This document shows positions 1 through 7,844 of a stretch of DNA of 64,000 bases, one piece after another. This stretch comes from SB21 sp964415295. Lineage in GTDB: Bacteria > CLD3 > SB21. The stretch is taken from positions 1-64,000 of the forward strand of contig CAYPYN010000007.1 in NCBI GenBank assembly GCA_964415295.1, written 5' to 3'. How positions within the stretch are numbered: position 1 is the stretch's first letter; every line of letters begins with the position of its first letter. Under the pieces are notes generated by a model, which did no database searches, was not told the origin of the DNA, and worked only from the letters and a program-made list of their open reading frames with translations. Position numbers and translations under genes: made by a program.

Positions 1-244
1 CGGCCAATGAGACGACATGGTAAGGGTAACCCGAAGCATAGTAAGCGGACACGACACCGGCCCGCGTGCTGAAAACAGCCCGGCCATAGGTCAGAACCAG
101 ATGAAAACCAAATTGCTTATTGACTTGGGCATTCAGGTTCTTGGCGATGATCGAGTCGGGTATCACCAACGAAAAGGCGGAAACATTGACCGGCGGTAAG
201 AAGATGGAGATGAGCAGAAACAGAACAAAAATATATACTCGCAT
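1..244 (-). CDS. Secreted protein, N-terminal part only (runs off window)
   Basis: Reading the minus strand from the ATG at 244-242 gives 81 codons open to the window edge. The protein begins MRVYIFVLFLLISIFLPP and has a hydrophobic core ending near residue 24, which fits a Sec signal peptide. About 57 residues of the mature part follow, with no family I recognise. The 96-bp gap to the divergent oligopeptidase B gene must hold both promoters. The gene continues outside the window, so its length and function cannot be judged. An outer-membrane or periplasmic protein is likely from the leader alone. Confidence 0.6.
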   Translation of the reverse strand, partial: MRVYIFVLFLLISIFLPPVNVSAFSLVIPDSIIAKNLNAQVNKQFGFHLVLTYGRAVFSTRAGVVSAYYASGYPYHVVSLA

Positions 245-340
245 AATCGACGGAATTTCCTTAGGTTCAAAACCGTCTGAAAGATACGGAAATAATTCAT
301 ATTCCAAAAGAATAATTAAGTTCAACCATTAGGGCCAAAC

Positions 341-2389
341 ATGACCGACAAACAGAGTCCTCCGAAAGCAAAACAGACCCGTTCGGAAAGCCGAATCCAT
401 GGAGCGGTGAGAACCGATCCCTACCAGTGGCTTCGCGATCGCAACGATCCGGATACGATAGCCTATCTGGAGGCTGAAAATCTGTTTACCGAGCGGATCA
501 TGTTGACGACCAAAGCTCTGCAGGAGAAGCTCTACAAAGAAATGGTTGGCCGAATCAAAGAAACGGACGACTCCGTTCCTGTGAAATGGGGTCCGTACTA
601 TTATTACAACAGGACCGAAAAGGATAAGCAGTATAAGATATACTGCAGGAAGCAAGGGTCGCTGGAAGCGGATGAAGAAATACTGCTGAATGCCAATGAA
701 CTGTCGAAAGGCAAGGATTACTTCTCACTGGGTGTTTTCCGGGTCAGCCCGAGCCATCGGTTCCTGGCTTATTCGGTTGACGACAACGGTTCGGAAAAAT
801 ACACTCTGTACATAAAAAATCTCAAGACCGGCAAGAATCTTTCCGAAGCGATTCCCGAAACGTACTACGGCATGGAATGGGGCAACGACGATCAAACCAT
901 TTTCTATAATGTCGTTGACGCCGCCTGGCGGCCTTACCGGTTATACCGGCATCAGGTGGGGACACACCACGACCAGGACGAATTGATCTATGAAGAAAAA
1001 GACGAGCGCTACTTTTTGGAGGTCTCAAAGTCACGGAGCGAGAAGTATCTTTTTATGAACTTAGGGAGCAAGCTGTCCACGGAAGTGAGATACCTTGAGG
1101 CGGATCGTCCGGGCGGCGAATTTCGAATTTTCCATCCGAGAGAAAAGGAACACGAATACAGCGTAGAGCATCACGAACATTCGTTTTATGTGGTGAGCAA
1201 CCACGGTGCGGTCAATTTCAGACTGATGATAACTTCACAGGAAACGACAAGGAAGGAACATTGGCAGGAAGTCCTGCCGCATCGCGAAGATACACTGATC
1301 GAAGGGGTTGATGCCTTTCGGAATTTCATTGCTGTGTATGAACGTGTAAACGGTCTGAAACATATTCGTATTATGGACCTGGAATCGGGCCATAACCACA
1401 GGATCGAATTTCCGGAACCCGTCTACACCGTCTGGCCGTCGGGCAATGCGGAATATGAAGCGGGGATCATACGATTTGTCTATACATCTCTGACCGTTCC
1501 GACCAGTACTTTCGATTACGATATGATCGCAAGGACGAGAGAATTGAAAAAACAGGAAGAAGTAATCGGCTATAATCCGTCGCTGTATGAAAGTGAAAGA
1601 GTGATGGCTCGTGCGGAGGATGGCACGCAGATACCTGTTTCGCTGGTCTACCGTAAAGGCATCAAGAAGAACGGTGAATGCCCGTTGCTTCTGTACGGCT
1701 ACGGTTCATACGGTATCACGGTCGAACCGTACTTCTCCTCGTCCCGGGTGAGTTTGCTCGATCGTGGATTTATCTTTGCGATAGCCCATATTCGCGGCGG
1801 TCAGGATATGGGGCGCCGATGGTATGAAGATGGTAAATTTCTGAAAAAGAAAAACACCTTTACCGATTTTATAGCCTGCGCGGAATTTCTGATCGATCAT
1901 AAATATACTTCCAATGATCGTCTGGCTATCATGGGCGGCAGTGCGGGAGGATTGCTGGTGGGCGCCGTTGTCAATATGCGGCCGGACCTCTTTCATGCGG
2001 TCGTGGCCAAAGTTCCCTTCGTCGATGTGATCAATACGATGCTGGATACGTCTCTGCCGCTGACGGTCACGGAGTATGACGAATGGGGCGATCCCAACGA
2101 CAAGACGTTCTACGACTATATTCTGTCGTATGCGCCTTATGAGAACGTGGAAGCAAAAAAATATCCGCACATGCTCATAACGGCAGGTCTCAACGATCCG
2201 AGGGTCTCGTACTGGGAACCTGCGAAATGGGTGGCCAAATTACGACATATGAAGACGGATTCCAATCTGCTTTTGCTCAAGACCAATATGGCGGCGGGAC
2301 ACGGAGGCGCTTCAGGCCGGTATGATTATTTGAAGGAGATCGCATTCGAATATGCCTTTCTATTGGACAGAGTCGGAATAAAGGAATAA
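341..2389 (+). CDS. ptrB: Oligopeptidase B (S9A serine peptidase)
   Basis: This is a 682-residue protein, the normal length for oligopeptidase B, which cleaves short peptides after Arg/Lys in the cytoplasm. No signal peptide is present. The first ~400 residues are the seven-bladed propeller, opening with the DPYQWLRD motif typical of the family. The C-terminal alpha/beta hydrolase domain holds the catalytic Ser534 in GGSAGG, Asp619 in NDPRVSYWEP and His654 in AGHGG. The start ATG is preceded by only a weak AGGG. It is divergent from the truncated secreted protein and separated by 18 bp from the convergent anti-sigma gene. The triad and overall similarity make this call secure; the choice of oligopeptidase B over prolyl oligopeptidase rests on the N-terminal motif. 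Confidence 0.93.
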   Translation: MTDKQSPPKAKQTRSESRIHGAVRTDPYQWLRDRNDPDTIAYLEAENLFTERIMLTTKALQEKLYKEMVGRIKETDDSVPVKWGPYYYYNRTEKDKQYKIYCRKQGSLEADEEILLNANELSKGKDYFSLGVFRVSPSHRFLAYSVDDNGSEKYTLYIKNLKTGKNLSEAIPETYYGMEWGNDDQTIFYNVVDAAWRPYRLYRHQVGTHHDQDELIYEEKDERYFLEVSKSRSEKYLFMNLGSKLSTEVRYLEADRPGGEFRIFHPREKEHEYSVEHHEHSFYVVSNHGAVNFRLMITSQETTRKEHWQEVLPHREDTLIEGVDAFRNFIAVYERVNGLKHIRIMDLESGHNHRIEFPEPVYTVWPSGNAEYEAGIIRFVYTSLTVPTSTFDYDMIARTRELKKQEEVIGYNPSLYESERVMARAEDGTQIPVSLVYRKGIKKNGECPLLLYGYGSYGITVEPYFSSSRVSLLDRGFIFAIAHIRGGQDMGRRWYEDGKFLKKKNTFTDFIACAEFLIDHKYTSNDRLAIMGGSAGGLLVGAVVNMRPDLFHAVVAKVPFVDVINTMLDTSLPLTVTEYDEWGDPNDKTFYDYILSYAPYENVEAKKYPHMLITAGLNDPRVSYWEPAKWVAKLRHMKTDSNLLLLKTNMAAGHGGASGRYDYLKEIAFEYAFLLDRVGIKE

Positions 2390-2407
2390 ACGTGGCCCTA
2401 ATCGAAT

Positions 2408-2905
2408 TTAATGCTGGCCGGACAGTCGTTTGGAGCGGATGAATTTGCGATCAAGGTAGTCGAAAATAAGCAGTAGAAATCCGCCATAAATGAGGTATGA
2501 CAGTCCGCCGTCGAACCAATTCTTAAAATCTCTGAATGAAGAAACGACCGATTCCCGCGTCTGGAAAAGTTCTTTGACCGTTTCGGTAACCGCATCGCCG
2601 GTGGCCGAAGTTCCGGTAAAATAAATAGCCGCAACCACCGCCGCCGCACCGGAGAGAGCCATGATCAACCATTCTTTCCACTGAGTGGCCGTTTCCGCTT
2701 TTTCCTCCAGCTTCGTAATGACCATGCGGCTGAAATTGGGCGATAACGTAAAACCCTCATCTTTTTTCAATTCGGCCATTAACTGCTGGTAAGCGGACAC
2801 ATGCGAACGGCAGAGTTCACAAGCTTCAAGGTGCCCCGTCATCTCCGGATCGACGGCGATGCCGTCCGCGAACATTTGTATTTGCATGTCGGTAAGATGA
2901 TTCAT
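2408..2905 (-). CDS. Anti-sigma factor with zinc-binding N-terminus, single TM
   Basis: This 165-residue protein is the probable membrane partner of the ECF sigma factor encoded just upstream. The N-terminus has an H-x3-C-x2-C motif (HLEACELC, residues ~25-32), the core of the zinc-binding anti-sigma domain that clamps sigma regions 2 and 4. A hydrophobic stretch around residues 80-95 (LIMALSGAAAVVAAIYF) can span the membrane, and a second one lies near residue 140 (LIYGGFLLLIFDYL). The ATG overlaps the sigma-factor stop in an ATGA arrangement, implying translational coupling and fixed stoichiometry. The signal sensed by the periplasmic part between the two hydrophobic segments is not evident. 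The assignment follows from motif and position together. Confidence 0.85.
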   Translation of the reverse strand: MNHLTDMQIQMFADGIAVDPEMTGHLEACELCRSHVSAYQQLMAELKKDEGFTLSPNFSRMVITKLEEKAETATQWKEWLIMALSGAAAVVAAIYFTGTSATGDAVTETVKELFQTRESVVSSFRDFKNWFDGGLSYLIYGGFLLLIFDYLDRKFIRSKRLSGQH

Positions 2906-3504
2906 GAAATCAACTCCTCTTCGCGGTATTTCCCGAGCAGCCTTTCCTTAAGCAATTTACGCGCTCTGAAAAGGTAACTCTTGACTGTTCCTTCCGGAAT
3001 TTGTAACGCCTGTCCTATCTCCTGATAACTCATGTCGTCCATATGATAAAGCGTAACGATCGTTCGGTACTGAACCGGCAACGCTTCGATCTCCTTTTTG
3101 AGAAATTCTGAGGTTTGACGATCCATCATTTTTTGTTCCGGGTTTTTGACCCCGCTCCAGATCGTTTCTGAAAACCCGGCCGATACCGGTTCCCGGATCT
3201 CGCCGTCATCGTTGTCCGTCGAAAGGTCTTCGTACAGCGGCAGTTTTTTCTTCTGCAGATGATTCAGACAAGTATTGTATGCGATGCGCGCGATCCATGT
3301 CGAAAGTTTGGAATTGAATTCGAACGATTTCAGATTCTCATAAACCTTGATAAAGACATCCTGACAGATCTCTTCACGGTCCGTGGCATGCGTCACCATT
3401 TTGAAAACAACATGGGCCACGAGCTTCTGATTTTCCTTAACAATTGTTTCAAAAGCATTTAGGTCACCGGACAATATGTTATTGACAACCGCGCGATCTT
3501 CCAT
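2902..3504 (-). CDS. ECF-type RNA polymerase sigma factor
   Basis: This is a 200-residue sigma-70 family factor with regions 2 and 4 only. Region 2 contains EICQDVFIKVYENL and the -10-recognising WIARIAYNTCLN. Region 4 carries the helix-turn-helix YQEIGQALQIPEGTVKSYLFRARK. The open frame extends upstream to 3624, but that extension looks non-coding. I place the start at the ATG at 3504-3502, where AAAAGGAG precedes it closely, so the spacing is short. It is cotranscribed and overlaps by 4 bp with the anti-sigma gene. An inverted repeat lies 38-82 bp upstream and may be an operator. The divergent DUF6249-like and Ser-repeat genes are the obvious first candidates for its regulon. Confidence 0.92.
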   Translation of the reverse strand: MEDRAVVNNILSGDLNAFETIVKENQKLVAHVVFKMVTHATDREEICQDVFIKVYENLKSFEFNSKLSTWIARIAYNTCLNHLQKKKLPLYEDLSTDNDDGEIREPVSAGFSETIWSGVKNPEQKMMDRQTSEFLKKEIEALPVQYRTIVTLYHMDDMSYQEIGQALQIPEGTVKSYLFRARKLLKERLLGKYREEELIS

Positions 3505-3541
3505 GTCTCCTTTTCCTATGGTGGTTAGACATGGTACTTTT

Positions 3542-3586
3542 TCAAATGTTGCAAAAAAAAAAGTAGGGTGCAAGTGCAACATTTGA
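3542..3586. promoter_or_regulatory. 12-bp perfect inverted repeat between sigma factor and divergent operon
   Basis: TCAAATGTTGCA at 3542-3553 is repeated inverted as TGCAACATTTGA at 3575-3586, separated by 21 bp that include an A-run. It sits 38 bp upstream of the sigma-factor ATG and 86 bp upstream of the divergent gene at 3672. A two-half-site operator controlling both directions is the simplest reading. On the minus strand it could instead fold as a hairpin in the sigma leader. Confidence 0.5.
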
Positions 3587-3671
3587 TAACCTGACCGGTC
3601 AGATGAAGTAACGATGAAGTTCAATTAAGAAGTCTCAATTCATGTAACATAACCAACGAAGGAGAAGCGTC

Positions 3672-4010
3672 ATGAATAACCTCGAAGTTTTGATCCCGAT
3701 CGCATTTTTTTACGTATGTTATCTCGTGGTCAAGGTCATTACCGACAACCGTGTCCGTCAGAAACTGATCGACAAAGGGTTGGTGGACGAAAAAGCCAAA
3801 TACCTTTTCGTCAAAAACACCGAAATGCAGCCGATGGCCTCGCTCAAGTGGGGGATCGTGCTGATAGCCGTCGGGGTGGCTTTGTTCATCAATTCGGCGT
3901 TCCCTTTGCTGATGGAAGGACCGGCCTCGTTCGGTTTGGTGTCGCTATTGGGCGGGTTAGCTTTTGTGGTTTACTATTTCATCGCAAAGAACCAAAAAGA
4001 GGCCGAATAA
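3672..4010 (+). CDS. DUF6249-like small membrane protein
   Basis: This 112-residue protein has three hydrophobic segments: residues ~6-22 (VLIPIAFFYVCYLVVKV), ~60-78 (WGIVLIAVGVALFINSAF) and ~85-105. The pattern resembles the small DUF6249 membrane proteins that accompany ECF sigma factors in FCB bacteria. The 22-residue linker after TM1 is charged (RVRQKLIDKGLVDEKAK) and probably cytoplasmic. A good AAGGAGAAG precedes the ATG. It is the first gene of a two-gene unit with the repeat protein 24 bp downstream and is divergent from the sigma/anti-sigma pair. The biochemical role is unknown; a part in envelope-stress sensing is inference from position. Confidence 0.7.
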   Translation: MNNLEVLIPIAFFYVCYLVVKVITDNRVRQKLIDKGLVDEKAKYLFVKNTEMQPMASLKWGIVLIAVGVALFINSAFPLLMEGPASFGLVSLLGGLAFVVYYFIAKNQKEAE

Positions 4011-4034
4011 CCATTGACCAAGGAGTATAGAACC

Positions 4035-5324
4035 ATGTTCAACTTATCGTTGATATGCGCCGTGATGGTGGGTTTTACATCGGCGCCGTTGTCAACCGCA
4101 GATCCGGGTTTTCAGGAAGGCCGGAAGAAGTCGCATTTTCTGATCGGATTTGAGAATACGTCCACGGATGACGGCGAGGTCGATTATTATGCGAATACGC
4201 TGCTCAGAACGCTTGAGATCACGGCGCGCGGCGAGGTAGAGCTGACCGACAACGATCTGGACATCAAGCGCATATCGCCCAACGGGTATGTCCTGATCAA
4301 AGAACGGAATTGGATGACGTACCGTTCCGTGCGATTTACGGCCACACCTGACGGGAAAATAGAAAGAGTATACACGGTGCAGGGGCGCGAATACGAATTC
4401 GATGAGGAAGCGATTTCCTGGTTTTCTACGATCATGATGGATGCCGTACGTGAAACCGGTTTGGGGGCCAAATTCCGCATAAAAAGGATTTTGGAACAAA
4501 AAGGCGTGCGTGCGGCGATACGCGAGATCGAATACGTAGGAAACAACGCGGCCAAACAAATGTATTTTGAAACGATCCTGAGTCAGCCCAACCTGACTTC
4601 TGAAGAGCTCCAACTGGCGGTGGAAACCATCGCCCGTGAGATCAGCAGCAGTTCGCGCCTTGGGAATCTGCTGATCGCCACCGCGAAGAATTTTACAGAG
4701 GATGCGGCTCTTACGGAATCCCTCATCAGGGCCGTAAGGGAAATTTCCTCGAGTTCCAAACAAAGCGCGGTTCTGATAGAGATCGCCGAAACACGTAAGC
4801 TCAATAACTCTGCGGCAATGGCTATGGCTGAAGCCATCCAATCCGTTTCTTCGAGTTCCGCACAAGGTACGGCGCTGAAAGCCCTGGCAAAGAAATGCGC
4901 GCCGGACTATGAAGTGGTCAGATCCTATGTGGATGCCGTGCGTTCTGTGAGTTCTTCGTCCGTACAGGGAGTTGCCCTGAAAGCGATACTCAAAAAGAAT
5001 GACCTGGATGACGACGCCTTTATCGCGATTTTGGAGTGCACCGAACAGATATCCTCGAGCTCTGTGCAAGGGGATGTACTGGAGGACGCAGCGGCCGTGT
5101 GCCCGGCCAATGACAAGGTATTGTCGGCTTATCTGAACACGGTTTCGTATATATCGTCTTCCAGCGTTCAAGGCAGCGCAGTGATGGCTATGCTTGATAA
5201 ACCGGGCCTCAGCCACTCCATCCTGACCAAGACGCTCAGTTTGGCAGATGAGATCTCGAGCCGTTCGGTACGCGATGAGATCGTCAAACGCGCGACAGAA
5301 CGCATGTCGGAAAGATCCAGGTGA
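4035..5324 (+). CDS. Exported 34-residue Ser-tetrad repeat protein
   Basis: This 429-residue protein starts at the ATG at 4035, with AAGGAG 10 bp upstream; an in-frame TTG at 4014 is less likely. A signal peptide covers about residues 1-24. A non-repetitive N-terminal domain (~30-160) is followed by seven repeats in which an (I/V)SSSS turn separates two predicted helices, roughly helix-ISSSSxQGxxLxxL-linker. The Ser tetrads start at residues 204, 238, 272, 306, 340, 374 and 408, exactly 34 apart; the last is SSRS. An NNAA version at residue 170 looks like a degenerate eighth unit. The repeat resembles the ISSDYEK-type helical repeats found in some regulator-linked bacterial proteins, with Ser replacing DYEK. 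A periplasmic alpha-solenoid binding surface is inferred. It is probably cotranscribed with the DUF6249-like gene and closed by a terminator. Confidence 0.75.
   Translation: MFNLSLICAVMVGFTSAPLSTADPGFQEGRKKSHFLIGFENTSTDDGEVDYYANTLLRTLEITARGEVELTDNDLDIKRISPNGYVLIKERNWMTYRSVRFTATPDGKIERVYTVQGREYEFDEEAISWFSTIMMDAVRETGLGAKFRIKRILEQKGVRAAIREIEYVGNNAAKQMYFETILSQPNLTSEELQLAVETIAREISSSSRLGNLLIATAKNFTEDAALTESLIRAVREISSSSKQSAVLIEIAETRKLNNSAAMAMAEAIQSVSSSSAQGTALKALAKKCAPDYEVVRSYVDAVRSVSSSSVQGVALKAILKKNDLDDDAFIAILECTEQISSSSVQGDVLEDAAAVCPANDKVLSAYLNTVSYISSSSVQGSAVMAMLDKPGLSHSILTKTLSLADEISSRSVRDEIVKRATERMSERSR
4593..5306 (+). repeat. Seven 102-bp in-frame repeat units
   Basis: The codons for the Ser tetrads begin at 4644, 4746, 4848, 4950, 5052, 5154 and 5256, an exact 102-bp period without a single indel. 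The tetrads use different Ser codons in almost every unit (AGC AGC AGT TCG; TCC TCG AGT TCC; AGT TCT TCG TCC; and so on). The DNA has therefore diverged while the peptide was kept, which means old repeats under protein-level selection rather than recent DNA amplification. Confidence 0.9.
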
Positions 5325-5355
5325 TCTGACGGTTCACCAACGTATTTTCAAAAGT

Positions 5356-5388
5356 CCCGGATCTTAAGTGAGGTCCGGGTATTTTTTT
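5356..5388 (+). terminator. Rho-independent terminator after repeat protein
   Basis: CCCGGA and TCCGGG pair around a 12-nt loop and are followed by TATTTTTTT. It lies 32 bp after the stop of the Ser-repeat gene and isolates it from the downstream DUF5686 gene. Confidence 0.85.
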
Positions 5389-5466
5389 ACAAAAAACACA
5401 TGGGCATCGAACTAATTGGCATTAATTCCGTATTTGATCCAGCACAAACTTCATTGGAAAGGCATT

Positions 5467-7842
5467 ATGCGATATATTTGGATCCTGTTACTTCTGTCTT
5501 CTCAATCTCTTTTTGCACAAAAAACCTTTAACGGCACCATTACAGATGCGTCGTCGGGCGAGGCCCTTCCGGCGGCGAATATTCAGATCGAGGGGACTCT
5601 GAAAGGAATCATCGCCAATCGTTCCGGCCAGTATTCCATCCAGGTTGATCGCCTGCCGGCCACGTTGATCGTGCGGTATATTGGTTACGAATCCGCAAAG
5701 ATCTATCTCACAGAAACATCCTCAACGGAACAGAATATCCTTCTTAAACCAGCCCCGATAGAAATGGAGGCGCTGGTAGTGACCGGCGAAGATCCCGGCG
5801 TACGTGTTATGCGCAATGTTATTGCCAAAAAGCGTTCGTGGTTCGGCCGCATCAAGAGTTTTAAGGCGGACGCATACATGCGTATGTCCCTGGAGAACGA
5901 CTCAGGGATCGTCATGATGTCCGAAGTTTTGGCCGATGTGTTCTGGGATAAGGAGAAGGGTCTCAGGACGGTCGTCAAGTCCAAGCGAAACACGAAAAAT
6001 GTGGATCCTAAAGACCAACCGATCTTTGATGATGAAGTAGTGAATTTGTACGACGACGACGTACCGATCCAGGAATCGCGGTTTGTAGGACCGACGCATC
6101 CCGATGCGCTCGATTATTACGACTTCAAGATAACCGGACGCCGTTACCGTGACGATCAATTGGTTTACGATATCAGCGTGGAAACCAAAAGCAAGCTTCA
6201 GCCGACGTTTGTCGGAATGATTTCCGTACTGGACGCGGACTCGGTCATGATCGAAGCGGATCTGCGGCCCAACGACTACATGACCTTCCCGATGCCGATC
6301 CAGGAATGGAAGATGCATTACAAACAACAGTTCAGTAATTTCGGCCAGGCCTATTGGCTTCCGGTCGACCTGCGTATGGAAGGAAAGATCAAGATCGGAA
6401 TGATCGGCCTTCAATTCCCCTCGATCAAATTCACGCAGATAACGGGCTTGAATAATTACCGCGTCAACGGCTCGGTACCGGATTCTTTGTTCAAATCCAA
6501 ACGTTCAGTGATCATCGATTCGGTGGAACTTAAGAAACCGAATCAATTTGACTCCACTCAGATCATGATACCTATGTCCGATCGCGAGGATTCGGCCTTT
6601 CGTATGATCAAGCGCGGCGATTCGTTTGCCAAAGCGTTCAAGCCGACCGGAGCCTTATCCCGCATGGTAAAAGTGGAGGACGAATTCAACGATAGCATCG
6701 CTATAGCCGAGAAAAAGAAGAATGTGCTAAAAACGTTTGCCGAGGGTCTTTCACCTCAATTGTGGTATAACCGGGTGGACGGAGGACGGTTGGGCGTCAA
6801 ATATAAGTATGATCTGTCAAAATCCTATGAAGTCTATATTCGCGGCGGGTACACGACGAATCTAAAGCAGTGGTTTTACGGTGGGGGTGGTAAATGGAAC
6901 TGGGGTCCGCGGCGGCACGGATTTGCAGAGGCGGATTACTATGTTGGAACCGAAGAAAGATATCCTTCGGATCATTACGCCGTCCTTGTGGCCGGCGGAC
7001 CGGCCTTGTTCGGGTTCCGTGATTATTTTGATTTTTTCAAAAACAGGAAACTGGACATCGGCGTCGGATACGAATTTGATAAGATCGATCTTACCGTACG
7101 CGCCGGCTGGAGCCATGAGATCCAGTCCTCCCTGCCGAAGACGACCGACTTTGATATGATCGGGCGGAACAACGACCAGAGAGAGAATCCGGGCATCAAT
7201 GAAGGCACGTTGCGTGCGCTTCAATTAAAGGTCACCTATGGTGACGAATTCGTGCCGCTCGGCTTTGTGGGACAAAAGCATGCGGAACTGAAGATCGAGC
7301 ACAGCAATAAGGATGTGCTTGCCAGTGATTTTGGATACACCACCTACCGTGCTTCGGTGGATTGGCGGTTCAATACTTTCTTAGCGAGAAGATTTCTTCC
7401 CAATGTTCTCGATATCCGTTGGGTCGGCGGAACGTACACAGGCCATTTGCCCGTCCAGCGTCTTGCCGCCATCGATGGCTCACTGCAGTATTTTACGCCG
7501 TTCGGCGCTTTTAAGACGCTTCGTGGAAAACCGTATGAGGGTGAGAAATATACGGCGGTATTCTGGGAACATAATTTCCGTACCGTACCGTTTGAACTGA
7601 TAGGGTGGCGGTGGATCGTCGAGAAGGGGATCGGGATCATCGTGCACGGCGCGTCGGGCCGAACCTGGATCGCTAAGGAACGTTTAGCGACGCTGGGGTT
7701 TGCTCCAAACTACACGGGCCGTTTTCACCACGAGATAGGAGCATCGCTCAACGGACTATTCGGTTTCTTCAGGCTGGATGCCGCACAAAGATTGGATAAA
7801 ATAGGATTTTATGCCGGCGTCAGCGTAGCGCGCATGTTCTAA
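5467..7842 (+). CDS. DUF5686-type outer-membrane protein with carboxypeptidase-like regulatory domain
   Basis: I start this gene at the ATG at 5467, which has GGAAAGG upstream and opens the leader MRYIWILLLLSSQSLFAQ; this gives 791 residues. The frame is open further upstream to 5416 without a better start. Mature residues ~20-110 form a carboxypeptidase-regulatory-like beta-sandwich (FNGTITDASSGEALPAANI, then FIGYES-like RYIGYES), as in TonB-dependent receptors. The rest matches the pattern of DUF5686 proteins, with many alternating aromatic strands toward the end (for example LRALQLKVTYGDEF and a terminal MF), so a C-terminal beta-barrel is likely. No TonB plug is recognisable. The substrate is unknown. 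It stands alone between a terminator and the convergent GlcD-like gene. Confidence 0.8.
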   Translation: MRYIWILLLLSSQSLFAQKTFNGTITDASSGEALPAANIQIEGTLKGIIANRSGQYSIQVDRLPATLIVRYIGYESAKIYLTETSSTEQNILLKPAPIEMEALVVTGEDPGVRVMRNVIAKKRSWFGRIKSFKADAYMRMSLENDSGIVMMSEVLADVFWDKEKGLRTVVKSKRNTKNVDPKDQPIFDDEVVNLYDDDVPIQESRFVGPTHPDALDYYDFKITGRRYRDDQLVYDISVETKSKLQPTFVGMISVLDADSVMIEADLRPNDYMTFPMPIQEWKMHYKQQFSNFGQAYWLPVDLRMEGKIKIGMIGLQFPSIKFTQITGLNNYRVNGSVPDSLFKSKRSVIIDSVELKKPNQFDSTQIMIPMSDREDSAFRMIKRGDSFAKAFKPTGALSRMVKVEDEFNDSIAIAEKKKNVLKTFAEGLSPQLWYNRVDGGRLGVKYKYDLSKSYEVYIRGGYTTNLKQWFYGGGGKWNWGPRRHGFAEADYYVGTEERYPSDHYAVLVAGGPALFGFRDYFDFFKNRKLDIGVGYEFDKIDLTVRAGWSHEIQSSLPKTTDFDMIGRNNDQRENPGINEGTLRALQLKVTYGDEFVPLGFVGQKHAELKIEHSNKDVLASDFGYTTYRASVDWRFNTFLARRFLPNVLDIRWVGGTYTGHLPVQRLAAIDGSLQYFTPFGAFKTLRGKPYEGEKYTAVFWEHNFRTVPFELIGWRWIVEKGIGIIVHGASGRTWIAKERLATLGFAPNYTGRFHHEIGASLNGLFGFFRLDAAQRLDKIGFYAGVSVARMF

Positions 7843-7844
7843 AA

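Noticed and set aside
2902..3624. Extended N-terminus of the ECF sigma factor (240 residues)
   Set aside because: The 40-codon extension crosses the inverted repeat, has no ribosome site and no similarity to sigma region 1; the 200-residue form starting at 3504 is normal.
4092..5216. 374-codon open frame antisense to the Ser-repeat protein
   Set aside because: It mirrors the periodic repeat on the other strand; no signal, ribosome site or recognisable motif, and the sense gene is strongly supported by its repeat structure and start.
4593..5306. CRISPR-like periodicity of 102 bp
   Set aside because: The repeats are in-frame coding units with divergent DNA and no identical repeat/spacer pattern.
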